The notes below the pieces were generated by a model. That model was not told the DNA's origin. It worked only from the letters and a program-made list of their open reading frames with translations, and searched no databases. Source: Bacteroidaceae bacterium (lineage in GTDB: Bacteria > Bacteroidota > Bacteroidia > Bacteroidales > Bacteroidaceae). From it: a DNA stretch of 42,346 nucleotides. Every line of letters begins with the position of its first letter. Position 1 is the first letter of the stretch. This document shows positions 33,835-42,130 of this stretch, piece after piece. The DNA lies in the NCBI GenBank assembly GCA_017483765.1, contig JAFUVE010000020.1, positions 1 through 42,346 of the forward strand. Direction: 5' to 3'. The translations under genes and the position numbers were made by a program.

Positions 33835-36003
33835 CTATTTCTTCAGCCACTTGTCGAGCCAGCCGAAGAAGGTACGTTGCCATAGGATGCCGTTCTGTGG
33901 CTTCAGCACCCAGTGGTTCTCGTTGGGGAACAGCAGCAACTTGGCTGGGATGCCGCGGTAGCGAGCCGCATTGAAGGCTGCGATGGCCTGTGAATAAAGG
34001 ATGCGGTAGTCAAGCTGGCCATGGATACACAGGATCGGAGTGTCCCATTTGTCGACAAACTGATGAGGTGAGTTGTCGTAGGTCCGGCGGATCACAGGGT
34101 CGTCCTTATGCCAGGGTGCTCCACCCAGGTCCCAGTTTGTGAACCAGGCTTCCTCGGTTTCAACGTACTGCTGCTCAAGGTTGTAGATACCGTCATGTGC
34201 AATAAAGCATTTGAACCGCTTGTCGTGGTTGCCGGCAAGCCAGTACACGCTGAATCCGCCAAAGCTTGCACCGATACATCCCAGTCGGTCCTTGTCCACG
34301 TAGGGAAGGTTCTGGGCAGCGTCGTCTATCGCGCTCTTGTAGTCGTCCATGCAGCGGCCTGTGTAATTCGTGCTGATTTCCTCAAGCCATGCCTTGCCGA
34401 AGCCGGGAAGGCCACGGCGGTTGGGCGCTACGACCACGTAGCCGTTGGCTGCCATAATCTGCATGTTCCAGCGGTAGCTCCAGAACTGGCTGACTGGACT
34501 CTGAGGACCGCCCTCACAGAACAGGAGGGTGGGGTATTTCTTGTTTTTATCGAAATTCGGAGGAAGGATAATCCAGGAAAGCATGTCCTTGCCGTCTACC
34601 GTCTTTGTCCAGCGTGGCTCCACGTTGCCCCAGTCGATATTGTCCACGAAATATTGGTTCTCATGGGTCACCTGGGTGGCATTGCCGCTCTTGATGTCAA
34701 CGAGATAGAGTTCTTTGGCTTCCTTCATCGACTGGCGGCCGCATAGCAGCTGCTTGCCGCACAGGGCCACTGAGGTGTAGTCGTGCTGGCTGTCGGTGAT
34801 TTTCTTCACTTCGCCTTTCAAGTTGGTGCTGTACACCATGGTCACGCCATGCCACACGCCGATGAAATAGAGCGTCTTGCTGTCGGTGTCCCAGCAGTAG
34901 TCGTCCACGCCGCTCTCGAAGCTCTGGCTCACGTAGCTTTTCTTCCCGCTCTTCACCTCGTACACGCAAAGGCGGTTGATGTCGCTCTCGTAGCCGTCAC
35001 GCTCCATGCTCAGCCAGGAGATGTATTTCCCGTCGGGCGAGAACTGGGGATTGGTGTCGTAGCCCAGGTTGTAGTCTTTGCCGTCAAGGATTGCCTGGTT
35101 GGCGGCCTGATGCTGGAGCGACTTGGTGTAGTCGTATGCAGACTGCTGATAGTCGGCGGGTTTGCATAGGTTGGTCGTCTTGCCGCTCTCGATGTCATAG
35201 AGGAAGATGTCGGAGTCGGTGCTTACCGCATACTCTCTTCCGGTCTTCTTGCGGCAGGTGTAGAGGATCTGCTTCGAGTTCGGGCTCCAGGCCAGCTGCT
35301 CTATGCCGCCGAACGGACGGAGCGGGCTTTCGAATGGTTCGTCCTGAAGCAGGTCAATCGGGTCGGTCGACAGCTCCTCACCGTTGAAGTGGTAGACGTA
35401 AGGGTGGGGGATGTTCTCTGTATATTCATCCCAGTGTTGGAACATCTGCTCGTCGATCACCAGTCCGGTGCTCTTCGGCAGGTCGGCATGGGGATGGAAG
35501 TTCTGAATGGGGTTTTTGATGGTGTGAACCACGAGAACCAGTTTTCCGTCGGGAGAGAAACTGTAATCTTCGATATCTCTGTGGCTGTGGGACAACTGCT
35601 TACGTCCTGTTCCGTCAGCATTCATCATCCATAGCTGGCTCACGCCCTCCCCGTCGGCGGCAAGGTATGTGATCTTGTCGCCCAGGAACTTGGCGGCAGA
35701 CTCGCTCCCTTTGCTTGTTGTCAGGTTGCGTTCGCCTGTGCCGTCGCTGTTGATGGTGTAGACGACTGTGTGGCTCTTGTTTTCTTCCACACTGTAGTAG
35801 CTCACATTATATAATATGGTCTTTCCGTCGGCCGATGCATCACATCCGCCGATACGCCCCATTGCCCAGAGTGCCTCCGGATTCAACCGGCGGTTTTCAA
35901 TCACGGGCTTCTGCCGTCCTATATAGTTCTGTGCTTCTACTGTCTCAGATTTTGCCATCGATAAGATTGCAATTGTTGTGAATAATAAGAGTCTTTTTTT
36001 CAT
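33835..36003 (-). CDS. exported S9 family prolyl oligopeptidase-like peptidase
   Basis: The start at 36001-36003 is preferred because it begins directly with the signal peptide MKKRLLLFTTIAILSMAKS; an in-frame ATG at 36025-36027 is the alternative. The 722-residue protein has an N-terminal seven-bladed beta-propeller (WD40-like TolB repeats such as WSPNSKQILYTCRK and FSPDGKLVLVVHT) at about 30-430. A C-terminal alpha/beta hydrolase follows at about 460-722. The catalytic triad is visible: Ser in GASFGGFSVYW, Asp in HGQLDYRILYS, His in PNENHWVLK. It probably removes dipeptides or cleaves peptides in the periplasm. The gene is adjacent to yidC, an arrangement common in Bacteroidetes. Confidence 0.93.
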   Translation of the reverse strand: MKKRLLLFTTIAILSMAKSETVEAQNYIGRQKPVIENRRLNPEALWAMGRIGGCDASADGKTILYNVSYYSVEENKSHTVVYTINSDGTGERNLTTSKGSESAAKFLGDKITYLAADGEGVSQLWMMNADGTGRKQLSHSHRDIEDYSFSPDGKLVLVVHTIKNPIQNFHPHADLPKSTGLVIDEQMFQHWDEYTENIPHPYVYHFNGEELSTDPIDLLQDEPFESPLRPFGGIEQLAWSPNSKQILYTCRKKTGREYAVSTDSDIFLYDIESGKTTNLCKPADYQQSAYDYTKSLQHQAANQAILDGKDYNLGYDTNPQFSPDGKYISWLSMERDGYESDINRLCVYEVKSGKKSYVSQSFESGVDDYCWDTDSKTLYFIGVWHGVTMVYSTNLKGEVKKITDSQHDYTSVALCGKQLLCGRQSMKEAKELYLVDIKSGNATQVTHENQYFVDNIDWGNVEPRWTKTVDGKDMLSWIILPPNFDKNKKYPTLLFCEGGPQSPVSQFWSYRWNMQIMAANGYVVVAPNRRGLPGFGKAWLEEISTNYTGRCMDDYKSAIDDAAQNLPYVDKDRLGCIGASFGGFSVYWLAGNHDKRFKCFIAHDGIYNLEQQYVETEEAWFTNWDLGGAPWHKDDPVIRRTYDNSPHQFVDKWDTPILCIHGQLDYRILYSQAIAAFNAARYRGIPAKLLLFPNENHWVLKPQNGILWQRTFFGWLDKWLKK

Positions 36004-36017
36004 AAGCTTTGTAAATA

Positions 36018-36037
36018 CACTTTTCACTATTCACTTT
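36018..36037. repeat. CACTTTTCAC-type direct repeat copy between yidC and the S9 gene
   Basis: A 20-base copy of the 16434-16456 unit (CACTTTTCACTATTCACTTT) lies between the yidC stop and the S9 start and overlaps the yidC stop codon by two bases. Confidence 0.7.
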
Positions 36038-37991
36038 ACTTCTGTTTGTTCTTCTTCTGCTGCTCCTGGAGTGCGCGTTGCTGTTCGGCCATGGCCTGCA
36101 GGCGCTCCATCATCGACATGGTCTTCTTGGGATTTGCCTTGCGTGCTTTCTTTCGCTCTTCAAGGTAGGCAAGCAGCTTGGCGTCGTCGGTTGTGGCGCG
36201 CAGATACCACATCATCAGGATGCTGATAAGTCCGGAGACGAAGTAGTAGAGGTTCAGACCGCTGGAGTAGCTGTTGAACGAGAAGAAGAAGATGAGGGGC
36301 ATCAGGTAGGAGAACCACTTCATGCAGCCCATGCTCTGCTGCTGTTCCGGCGACATGGCGGCGTTGTAGGATTGCTGGCTCATGCTGATCCATGTGTTGA
36401 TCCAGGTTGAGACGCACCACAGGATACAGAAGAGGCTGAGGTGGTTGCCGATGCCCCAGATGTTCGAGCTGAACTGGATGACGTCGTCGTAGGCGGAGAG
36501 GTCGTCTGCCCAGAGGAACGAATGGCCGCGGAGCTCGATGGCGTTAGGTATGAAGTTGAAGAGCGCAATCCAGATTGGCATCTGGATGAGCATCGGCAGA
36601 CAGCCGCCCATCGGCGACACTCCATATTCCTGGTAGATCTGCATCATCTCCTGGTTCTTCATCATCGCATCTTCCTTGTTGGGGTATTTCTTGTTCAGCT
36701 CTTCCATGCGTGGTTTCAGCACGCGCATCTTGGCTGACGAGAGATAAGACTTCTTCATCAGGGGATATACGCAGAACTTCACAATCAGGGTGATGAGAAT
36801 CAGGACGATACCCATGTTCAGACCCCACTGGGTCATAAAGTCGAAAATCGGGAGGAACACGAAGCGGTTGATCCAGCGCACGATAGGCCATCCCAGATAT
36901 ACGATGCTCTGGAGGTCGAAGTCTGTCTCTTCGCCAACCATTTCGTCAAGTATTGCCTCGTTGTCTTTCAAGGTGGAGAATTTGTTCGGACCGAGATACA
37001 TGTGCATGCGTGTCACATCCTGCCCTGAAGGGTCAAACTTGGAGTTGACCGTTGTGCGAAGCCATTTCAGGTATTTTGTGCCTTTCTGGACTTCTTCTTG
37101 CTCCATGTTGGAGTACATCAGCGAGGGACCAAAACTGCCGTCGGCCATCAGTATCTGGCTGAAGAACTGGGTCTTGAATGCCACCCACCGCATCTTGAAG
37201 TCCAGGTCCTCACCTGTCTCCTCCACATTTGATCCGGCGGACGACAACTCTTCTGTGTCGTTCTCCGTGTCGCGGTAGGAGATGGTGCTGTAGCGGTTCT
37301 CAAAAGCGAATCCTTTTTCCTGCTGGCGGATATGCTGCGACCAGTCGATGGTCATCGTCTTTGTGTCGGCATTGAAGAAGTTCGACATGTTGGTGGCCTT
37401 CACGTCCACGTTGACGATGTAGGAGTTGGGAATAAGCGAATAGGTGATGTCGAGCGAACCGTTGCTTCCGTATGGCAAGCTCATGGTCACGCCGTTTGTC
37501 TTTCCTGCGCTGTCCTGCTTCACTTCCTTGGCCTGGAGGAAGAAGTCGGAGAATCGGATGTTCTTGTTCTTTCCGTTGAACAGGAAGTCCATCTTGATGT
37601 CTTTCTCATCGAAAAGCACCACGTGCTCGTTCTCTGGGTCACGGCTCTTATAAGTCTCGTCGAGCAGTTCTGCACGGCTGATTTGGCCGCCCTTGGTTGA
37701 TATGTTCAGTTTTAGCAGGTTGTTCTCAAGTACGATTGTGCTCTCCTGGCCTTGACGGGCAGCGAAAAACTCGTTGGTTGAGTCGCTCTGCTCGGCTTGC
37801 AGTTCGGCGGCCCTGGCTGTGGAGTCGGCCACGAACTTGGCGCGGTCTTGGATTGCCTTGATGCTGTCTAACTCATGTTTCTGTCTGGCATATTCTGCCT
37901 GTTTTTCCTGATTCTTGCCTGAGTAAATCATGTAGCCGATGAAAACCAAGCCAATCAATACCCAGCCGATAATGGTGTTCTTATCTTTCAT
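36036..37991 (-). CDS. yidC: membrane protein insertase YidC
   Basis: YidC inserts proteins into the inner membrane, alone or with SecYEG. The start was placed at 37989-37991 because the first helix follows at once (MKDKNTIIGWVLIGLVFIGY); the longer frame has no justification. The 651-residue product has one N-terminal membrane helix, a coiled charged linker, a large periplasmic beta-sandwich (about 90-340), then the five-helix 60KD_IMP core with the MKKSYLSSAKMRVLKPRMEE loop and GCLPMLIQMPIWIALF. The C-terminal tail is basic and glutamine-rich (ERKKARKANPKK, then QQKKNKQK), as in ribosome-binding YidC tails. A -7 box lies at 38074-38082. The usual upstream pyrG is not present. Confidence 0.97.
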   Translation of the reverse strand: MKDKNTIIGWVLIGLVFIGYMIYSGKNQEKQAEYARQKHELDSIKAIQDRAKFVADSTARAAELQAEQSDSTNEFFAARQGQESTIVLENNLLKLNISTKGGQISRAELLDETYKSRDPENEHVVLFDEKDIKMDFLFNGKNKNIRFSDFFLQAKEVKQDSAGKTNGVTMSLPYGSNGSLDITYSLIPNSYIVNVDVKATNMSNFFNADTKTMTIDWSQHIRQQEKGFAFENRYSTISYRDTENDTEELSSAGSNVEETGEDLDFKMRWVAFKTQFFSQILMADGSFGPSLMYSNMEQEEVQKGTKYLKWLRTTVNSKFDPSGQDVTRMHMYLGPNKFSTLKDNEAILDEMVGEETDFDLQSIVYLGWPIVRWINRFVFLPIFDFMTQWGLNMGIVLILITLIVKFCVYPLMKKSYLSSAKMRVLKPRMEELNKKYPNKEDAMMKNQEMMQIYQEYGVSPMGGCLPMLIQMPIWIALFNFIPNAIELRGHSFLWADDLSAYDDVIQFSSNIWGIGNHLSLFCILWCVSTWINTWISMSQQSYNAAMSPEQQQSMGCMKWFSYLMPLIFFFSFNSYSSGLNLYYFVSGLISILMMWYLRATTDDAKLLAYLEERKKARKANPKKTMSMMERLQAMAEQQRALQEQQKKNKQK

Positions 37992-38073
37992 TTTTATTGT
38001 TAATGATGTTTTTTTTACTTGCTTGACGGCTTTGCCAAACCATACTATTCGGGTTGACAAGGCACTCAAAGTT

Positions 38074-38082
38074 GCAAAGTTA
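38074..38082 (-). promoter_or_regulatory. -7 promoter box of yidC
   Basis: The minus strand reads TAACTTTGC, 82 bp before the yidC ATG. It is divergent from the DUF1573 promoter at 38124-38155. No good -33 box is seen. Confidence 0.6.
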
Positions 38083-38123
38083 GTAAAAAAATTTTAAAAT
38101 TTACCCTTATTCTTCCTAAACTT

Positions 38124-38155
38124 ATTGTGGAATGAAAAAATTAACGTACATTTGC
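38124..38155 (+). promoter_or_regulatory. promoter of the DUF1573 gene
   Basis: ATTG (38124-38127) and TACATTTGC (38147-38155) are separated by 19 bp, close to the Bacteroidetes consensus. A copy of the TTGGCATGACA motif lies immediately downstream at 38167-38177, near the expected transcription start. Confidence 0.6.
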
Positions 38156-38234
38156 ACTAAAATCATTTGGCATGACATGTGTTTTTGCTGTGTGTACGAT
38201 AATGTCTACTCCATAGCAGAACATTCCTCATTCT

Positions 38235-38270
38235 ACTTTAAACTTTAAACATTCAACTTTAAACTTTTAA
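38235..38270 (+). repeat. A/T-rich ACTTTAAAC repeats before the DUF1573 gene
   Basis: Four ACTTTAAAC or closely similar units occur in 36 bp just before the start codon at 38281. They match the units before fabG (27445-27511). Confidence 0.6.
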
Positions 38271-38280
38271 CCATATAATT

Positions 38281-38682
38281 ATGAAGAAGACAATTTTCAT
38301 GGCTCTCTTGCTTACGCTTTTCTGCGCGAGCATGGCCCAGGCGAAGAAAAAGCCGCAAATTCAGTTTGAGCAGACCACTATCGACCTCGGCACGTTCCCT
38401 GAGAATGATGCTGTCAGGACTGTTCAGTTCAAATTCAAGAATGTGGGGAACGCAAAACTCGTGATTAACAGTGTTGCGACTTCTTGTGGATGCACTGTCG
38501 CTGACTATCCCAAGGACTTCATCGCACCGGGCGCGTCGGGTGTCATCACCGTCACCTACGACGGAAAGGGCAAATTTCCCGGACGCTTCCGCAAAGGCAT
38601 TTCTGTATTTACAAACAACGGAAAGGAAATTACACGCCTCTACATCGAAGGGGTCATGACATCACCAAAACAAACGAAATAA
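38281..38682 (+). CDS. DUF1573 family exported protein
   Basis: The 133-residue protein has a signal peptide (MKKTIFMALLLTLFCASMAQA) and one DUF1573 domain: FEQTTIDLGTFPENDAV, FKFKNVGNAKLVINSVA, the CGCTV motif and a final GRFRKGISVFTNN. DUF1573 is an immunoglobulin-like (ASH/CARDB-type) fold common in exported Bacteroidetes proteins. Its role is unknown; structural or adhesive functions are suggested for the family. It is transcribed alone from the promoter at 38124-38155 and ends at a strong hairpin terminator. Confidence 0.9.
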   Translation: MKKTIFMALLLTLFCASMAQAKKKPQIQFEQTTIDLGTFPENDAVRTVQFKFKNVGNAKLVINSVATSCGCTVADYPKDFIAPGASGVITVTYDGKGKFPGRFRKGISVFTNNGKEITRLYIEGVMTSPKQTK

Positions 38683-38704
38683 AGTTTATTTCCAATTTAT
38701 AGTA

Positions 38705-38738
38705 AAAATCCGCTGCTTAACCTAAAGCAGCGGATTTT
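38705..38738. terminator. bidirectional terminator between DUF1573 and CE2-like genes
   Basis: Perfect 14-bp arms (38705-38718 and 38725-38738) with a 6-base loop have T runs on both strands. It serves the plus-strand DUF1573 gene and the convergent minus-strand esterase gene. Confidence 0.9.
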
Positions 38739-38747
38739 GATTTAATG

Positions 38748-38786
38748 ACTATTCACATTAAACTTTCAACTTTCATCTTTCTACTG
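38748..38786. repeat. ATTCACATTAAACTTTCAAC-type repeats after the esterase
   Basis: Degenerate CATTAAACTTTCAACTTTCATC units lie between the terminator and the esterase stop codon. They belong to the same loose family as the other A/T-rich intergenic units. Confidence 0.45.
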
Positions 38787-38789
38787 TTT

Positions 38790-39890
38790 TCAGAACCAGT
38801 GCATCAACGATCTCAGGTAGGCGGTCAGCTCGCCTGCCATCTTCTGGTGTTGCCATAGGCTGGGATGCCACGACGCACCATAGCCGATGTCGCCGGTCTG
38901 GGGAGTGAAATCGAAACGGTAAACCTCTTTGTCGCGGTTCTTGTGGGATTCGTCGGCCACTTCGTTCAGTGTCTGCTTCACCAGCTCCAACTCTTTCCCG
39001 TTCAGCATCGAGCCGCAAAGTAGCACAATCTTGGCTTTTGGGTTGTGACTGCGCACCTGCTGGAGAAACCGTTTGTAGGCGACTTTCAGCAGATTTACGT
39101 CGTAGTTGTTGGTAGACATGTCGTTCGTGCCAATGTTGATGCATACCAGCTGAGGCTGAAAGCGGGAGAAGTCCCACCGTTCGCTACGGTCGTATAGGTT
39201 GGTATATTCATATTCCGTCGTCATCACGTTGTCGGGCGTGCCTTCCTTCGGCCCTCCATAGCTTCGGTATACTCCGATGCCTGACCGCGCCACCACATGG
39301 GCGTATGCGTCAAGCGAACGACAGGTCTGCTGGGCATAGGTGAGATAGTGGTTTTCTGTCTCATACTCAAATGGATCGGTCTTCTCGATGCTCTCGTTTC
39401 CATATCCGCAGGTGATGCTGTTGCCGATAAACTCAATCGTGCGTTCCGGCAAGGCGGGAGGAGCAAGCAGCCTTGCCCCTTTGTCCAGCACGTATCCGCG
39501 GAAGTCGGGCTTCAGGTCGTAGCCTTCGATAATGTACATCAGCCGAAGGGTGTGCTCTCCCTGGGGAAGTGCTGTGGCAATAGTGACCACGGAGTCACGC
39601 TCACCCATCATCGCCACTTTGAACGGCTCCGCGTCGTCCACCTGTGCCATGAAATAGCCGCTTTTCGGCTTTGCCCACAGGCGGATGGACCGTCCTGTGA
39701 ACCGGCAGTTGATCTGGGTGCCGGGGAAGGTGAACCGAGGACGTTCAGGGTTGTCAAAGCATATCCTGCCAATGTACTGAATGTTCGGGTCGGTAGGCAA
39801 TATCACTGTGCCTTGCAGAGGCAAGGTCTTGCTGGCCTGCATGCTCATCGACAGCAGAACCAACATCAAAAGTAAGGTGTAGCGCTTCAT
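38790..39890 (-). CDS. exported SGNH acetylesterase, CE2-like
   Basis: The 366-residue protein has a signal peptide (MKRYTLLLMLVLLSMSMQA). It has an N-terminal beta-sandwich domain at about 25-145 (INCRFTGRSIRLWAKPKSG) and a C-terminal SGNH hydrolase domain at about 150-366. The SGNH blocks are visible: block I FIGNSITCGYG with the nucleophile Ser, block III INIGTNDMST, and block V DIGYGASWHPSLWQH with the catalytic His. This two-domain order matches carbohydrate esterase family 2, which removes acetyl groups from xylan or mannan. It probably deacetylates plant glycan in the periplasm or at the surface. A -7 box lies at 39953-39961. Confidence 0.9.
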   Translation of the reverse strand: MKRYTLLLMLVLLSMSMQASKTLPLQGTVILPTDPNIQYIGRICFDNPERPRFTFPGTQINCRFTGRSIRLWAKPKSGYFMAQVDDAEPFKVAMMGERDSVVTIATALPQGEHTLRLMYIIEGYDLKPDFRGYVLDKGARLLAPPALPERTIEFIGNSITCGYGNESIEKTDPFEYETENHYLTYAQQTCRSLDAYAHVVARSGIGVYRSYGGPKEGTPDNVMTTEYEYTNLYDRSERWDFSRFQPQLVCINIGTNDMSTNNYDVNLLKVAYKRFLQQVRSHNPKAKIVLLCGSMLNGKELELVKQTLNEVADESHKNRDKEVYRFDFTPQTGDIGYGASWHPSLWQHQKMAGELTAYLRSLMHWF

Positions 39891-39952
39891 ATAGTTGTTT
39901 TTGATTTGTATAAACGATTTTTTACGGTTACTTATCCTTCACGACAAGTTTT

Positions 39953-39961
39953 GCAAATTTA
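39953..39961 (-). promoter_or_regulatory. -7 promoter box of the CE2-like esterase
   Basis: The minus strand reads TAAATTTGC, an exact consensus match, 62 bp before the ATG. Confidence 0.6.
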
Positions 39962-40130
39962 CAAAATTTTTGTTTTTCGTAATCGAATTTTTGAAAAAAC
40001 TGTGCGTCACCTCTCTTTTAAGGTGCGAAAAATGAAAAAATCAGCATGATTTTATCTGTTTTGATTAAAAATAACAAACCATACGCGTAATTTGGCAGAT
40101 TTTATCAACTGATGGCTGAATTTATTTTCG

Positions 40131-40139
40131 TAATTTTGC
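40131..40139 (+). promoter_or_regulatory. -7 promoter box of the lipoprotein pair
   Basis: TAATTTTGC fits TAnnTTTGC and lies 51 bp before the first lipoprotein ATG. The remaining spacer (39962-40130) is A/T-rich with no gene. Confidence 0.6.
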
Positions 40140-40190
40140 AACATCGAATTATTATTATTTTTCATTCATTAACTCAAAACATTTATTATT

Positions 40191-40748
40191 ATGAAGAAAA
40201 TTTTGTTTAGCTTCGCTATCGTGGCAGTGGTTCTGCTGATGGCATCGTGTGGTGGTAACGACAAGAAAACAGAGGAAGGACAGAAAGCCGAGAACACAGA
40301 AGTTACAACTGACGAGGCACAGCCTGCCGAAGGCGCTGAGGCTGCAGGAGCAGAGTTCGAAACCAAGTCCATGAAGATGATGATCCCTGCTGGCTTGAAA
40401 AACAATGACAACGTCAGCTCAAAGGATGACAACGTGATCCATCTCGACGCTCCCAGCTATGGTGAATTTGAAAGCATCCACATCCACTTGAACACGGAGG
40501 CAGAATCTCCAGAGGCAATGGTAGATAAGTATTACAATGGCAACGAGGCCTCTTGGAAGAAAGCCGACGACCTCAACATTGGTGCCTATACCTTTAAGAG
40601 ACTCGACGCAGTTGATAATGCAGATGTAAATTGCCAGCTGTTCGCTCAGGCTCTTGGCGGTGTGCTTGAGGTAGAGGTTTCTAAGAACGTTCCTACCGAT
40701 GCTCCAGAATTGGCTGAGGCAATCAAAAATATTGAGATTAAGGAATAA
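40191..40748 (+). CDS. hypothetical lipoprotein 1 of a tandem pair
   Basis: The 185-residue protein begins with a lipoprotein signal peptide and lipobox (LLMASCGGNDKK, Cys at residue 20). A long acidic, Ala/Glu-rich linker follows at about 23-60. The folded part starts at KSMKMMIPAGLKNNDNV and ends PELAEAIKNIEIKE. The pattern of short beta strands with a late helix recalls DcrB/LpqN-like single-domain lipoproteins, but I do not recognise a named family. The next gene, 11 bp downstream, encodes a protein of nearly the same length and layout, so the two probably arose by duplication and are cotranscribed. Confidence 0.8.
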   Translation: MKKILFSFAIVAVVLLMASCGGNDKKTEEGQKAENTEVTTDEAQPAEGAEAAGAEFETKSMKMMIPAGLKNNDNVSSKDDNVIHLDAPSYGEFESIHIHLNTEAESPEAMVDKYYNGNEASWKKADDLNIGAYTFKRLDAVDNADVNCQLFAQALGGVLEVEVSKNVPTDAPELAEAIKNIEIKE

Positions 40749-40759
40749 ATAGTTGTTCA

Positions 40760-41320
40760 ATGAGAAAACTGATTGTTTTTCACATATTGACCTTATTGGC
40801 ATTCGCCATGGTCTCTTGTGGCAACAATGGCAATGCTCAGGCAAGCACCGAAGAAACGCTGCCTGAAGGCTACAAAGCGTTTGAGTTTACTAACTTCTCC
40901 ATCAGCGTGCCTGAAGAGTTCAAGACAACGAGCGAGCCTGCCAGCGACAACGTTCGTTTTGAGTCTGAGGCCATGCTCAAATTGGATAATGGCGATGAGG
41001 TTTCAAGTTCTGCCTATATCGATGCTTCCTTCATGACGGGCGGTGCCAAGCCTGACGACATCAAGCAGACTGCTGCCATGCTCAAATCCGGCCAGGAGGC
41101 TGCAGGCGAGACTTGTGAGGAGCCTGTAATCGACGGCAACACCATCCTGATGCGCCATTTCTATACCAACGATGATGGTGAGAAGGTGATCACCTGGCGT
41201 TGGTGGATACTCAGTGAGGACGGAAAGAACGTGGCTGGTGACATCTACTTTCCTGAGTCTCAGGAGAAATTCTATGGCGACGTAGCCAAGAACATCGTGA
41301 AGTCCATCAAAATCAAGTAA
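40760..41320 (+). CDS. hypothetical lipoprotein 2 of a tandem pair
   Basis: The 186-residue protein has a lipobox (FAMVSCGNNGNAQ, Cys at residue 20). A short linker leads to a domain starting FEFTNFSISVPEEFKTTSE and ending DVAKNIVKSIKIK. The FSISVPEEFK opening is typical of DcrB/LpqN-like or PsbP-fold proteins. It shares size, the SCG lipobox, the strand-then-P pattern after the linker and the terminal A-x-x-I-x-x-I-x-I-K helix with its upstream partner, but overall identity is low. It ends at a terminator hairpin. Confidence 0.8.
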   Translation: MRKLIVFHILTLLAFAMVSCGNNGNAQASTEETLPEGYKAFEFTNFSISVPEEFKTTSEPASDNVRFESEAMLKLDNGDEVSSSAYIDASFMTGGAKPDDIKQTAAMLKSGQEAAGETCEEPVIDGNTILMRHFYTNDDGEKVITWRWWILSEDGKNVAGDIYFPESQEKFYGDVAKNIVKSIKIK

Positions 41321-41353
41321 ACCCTGACATCTTTGTCTATCAATACATTTCAG

Positions 41354-41387
41354 TGCCTGTGCGCCTCTGGCGTTCAGGCATTTTTTT
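41354..41387 (+). terminator. terminator of the lipoprotein operon
   Basis: Arms TGCCTG (41354-41359) and CAGGCA (41375-41380), with an inner CGCC/GGCG stem, are followed by seven T residues (41381-41387). Confidence 0.85.
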
Positions 41388-41427
41388 CTCCCCTTGTGGA
41401 CGATTTCTTCTTCTAACGGACTAAATA

Positions 41428-41600
41428 TGGAAAAATGTGAAAATTTGCCCTAACAATACTGGAAAAATGTGTGGCAAAGTCTAAGAAATATTGGAAAAAT
41501 GTGTGAATTTGCTCTGAAAACGCTGGAAAAATGTGAAAAACTACCCTGAAAAACACTGGAAAAATGTGTTGATTTGTGTCAAAATCATTGGAAAAATGTG
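41428..41600 (+). repeat. six iteron-like TGGAAAAATGTG boxes at 32-33 bp period
   Basis: The 12-base box TGGAAAAATGTG occurs without mismatch at 41428, 41460, 41492, 41524, 41557 and 41589. Spacing is 32, 32, 32, 33 and 32 bp, close to three helical turns, so all boxes face the same side of the DNA. The 20-21-base intervals are only partly similar to each other (for example AAATTTGCCCT and GAATTTGCTCT), indicating an older tandem repeat in which only the box is kept. The array directly precedes the ATPase remnant. Confidence 0.9.
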
Positions 41601-41623
41601 TGAAATAATAACTAAACTGTTGA

Positions 41624-42130
41624 AAGTCAATTGTTTTGAGTTATGCGGGGATTGTCATCGTCTGCTATTGTCTCGACCAGGTGGCGCTTCCGCTGAAAGG
41701 CAATTATAACCCTTCTCACTTTAAACTCTATTTCAAAGATACTGGCCTGCTAGTTGCAGCACTGGATGATGAAGCACAGGAGGACTTGCGCGTCAACCGC
41801 AATTTCAACACCTACAAGGGCGCAATCTTTGAGAACATCATTTCTGAGACTTTGGTCAAGCAGGGCTACAGCCTGTTCTTCTTCCGCAATGAGAAATCCA
41901 CCATGGAGATGGACTTCTTTGTCCGCGACAAAACGTCTTTGATCCCTGTTGAGGTCAAAGCCAATGACAGCTCAACGCCTTCACTCAACAAACTCATCTC
42001 CGACAACGATAAATACCCCGACATCCAGTACGGCATCAAGTTCTGCAACCGGAACATCGGCTTCAACGGCAAGTTCTACACCTTCCCTTATTGCCTCGCG
42101 TTTCTAATAAGACGGTTCCTGAATGTATAA
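41624..42130 (+). pseudogene. 5'-truncated DUF4143/AAA ATPase remnant
   Basis: The open frame encodes only the C-terminal DUF4143 part of a Bacteroidetes AAA-type ATPase: AGIVIVCYCLDQVALPLKG, FKLYFKDTGLLVA, and the restriction-endonuclease-like core FENIISETLVKQGYSLFFFR, then EMDFFVRDKTSLIPVEVKA, ending FYTFPYCLAFLIRRFL. Full proteins are about 400-450 residues, with an N-terminal P-loop domain; here it is missing and an in-frame stop lies at 41621-41623. No ATG precedes the conserved part. The repeat array takes the place of the missing 5' half. The domain is intact, so truncation may be recent. Confidence 0.85.

Noticed and set aside
41428-41600. CRISPR array
   Set aside because: The repeated box is only 12 bp with 20-21-base, partly similar intervals, and no cas genes are present; it fits a phased binding array better.
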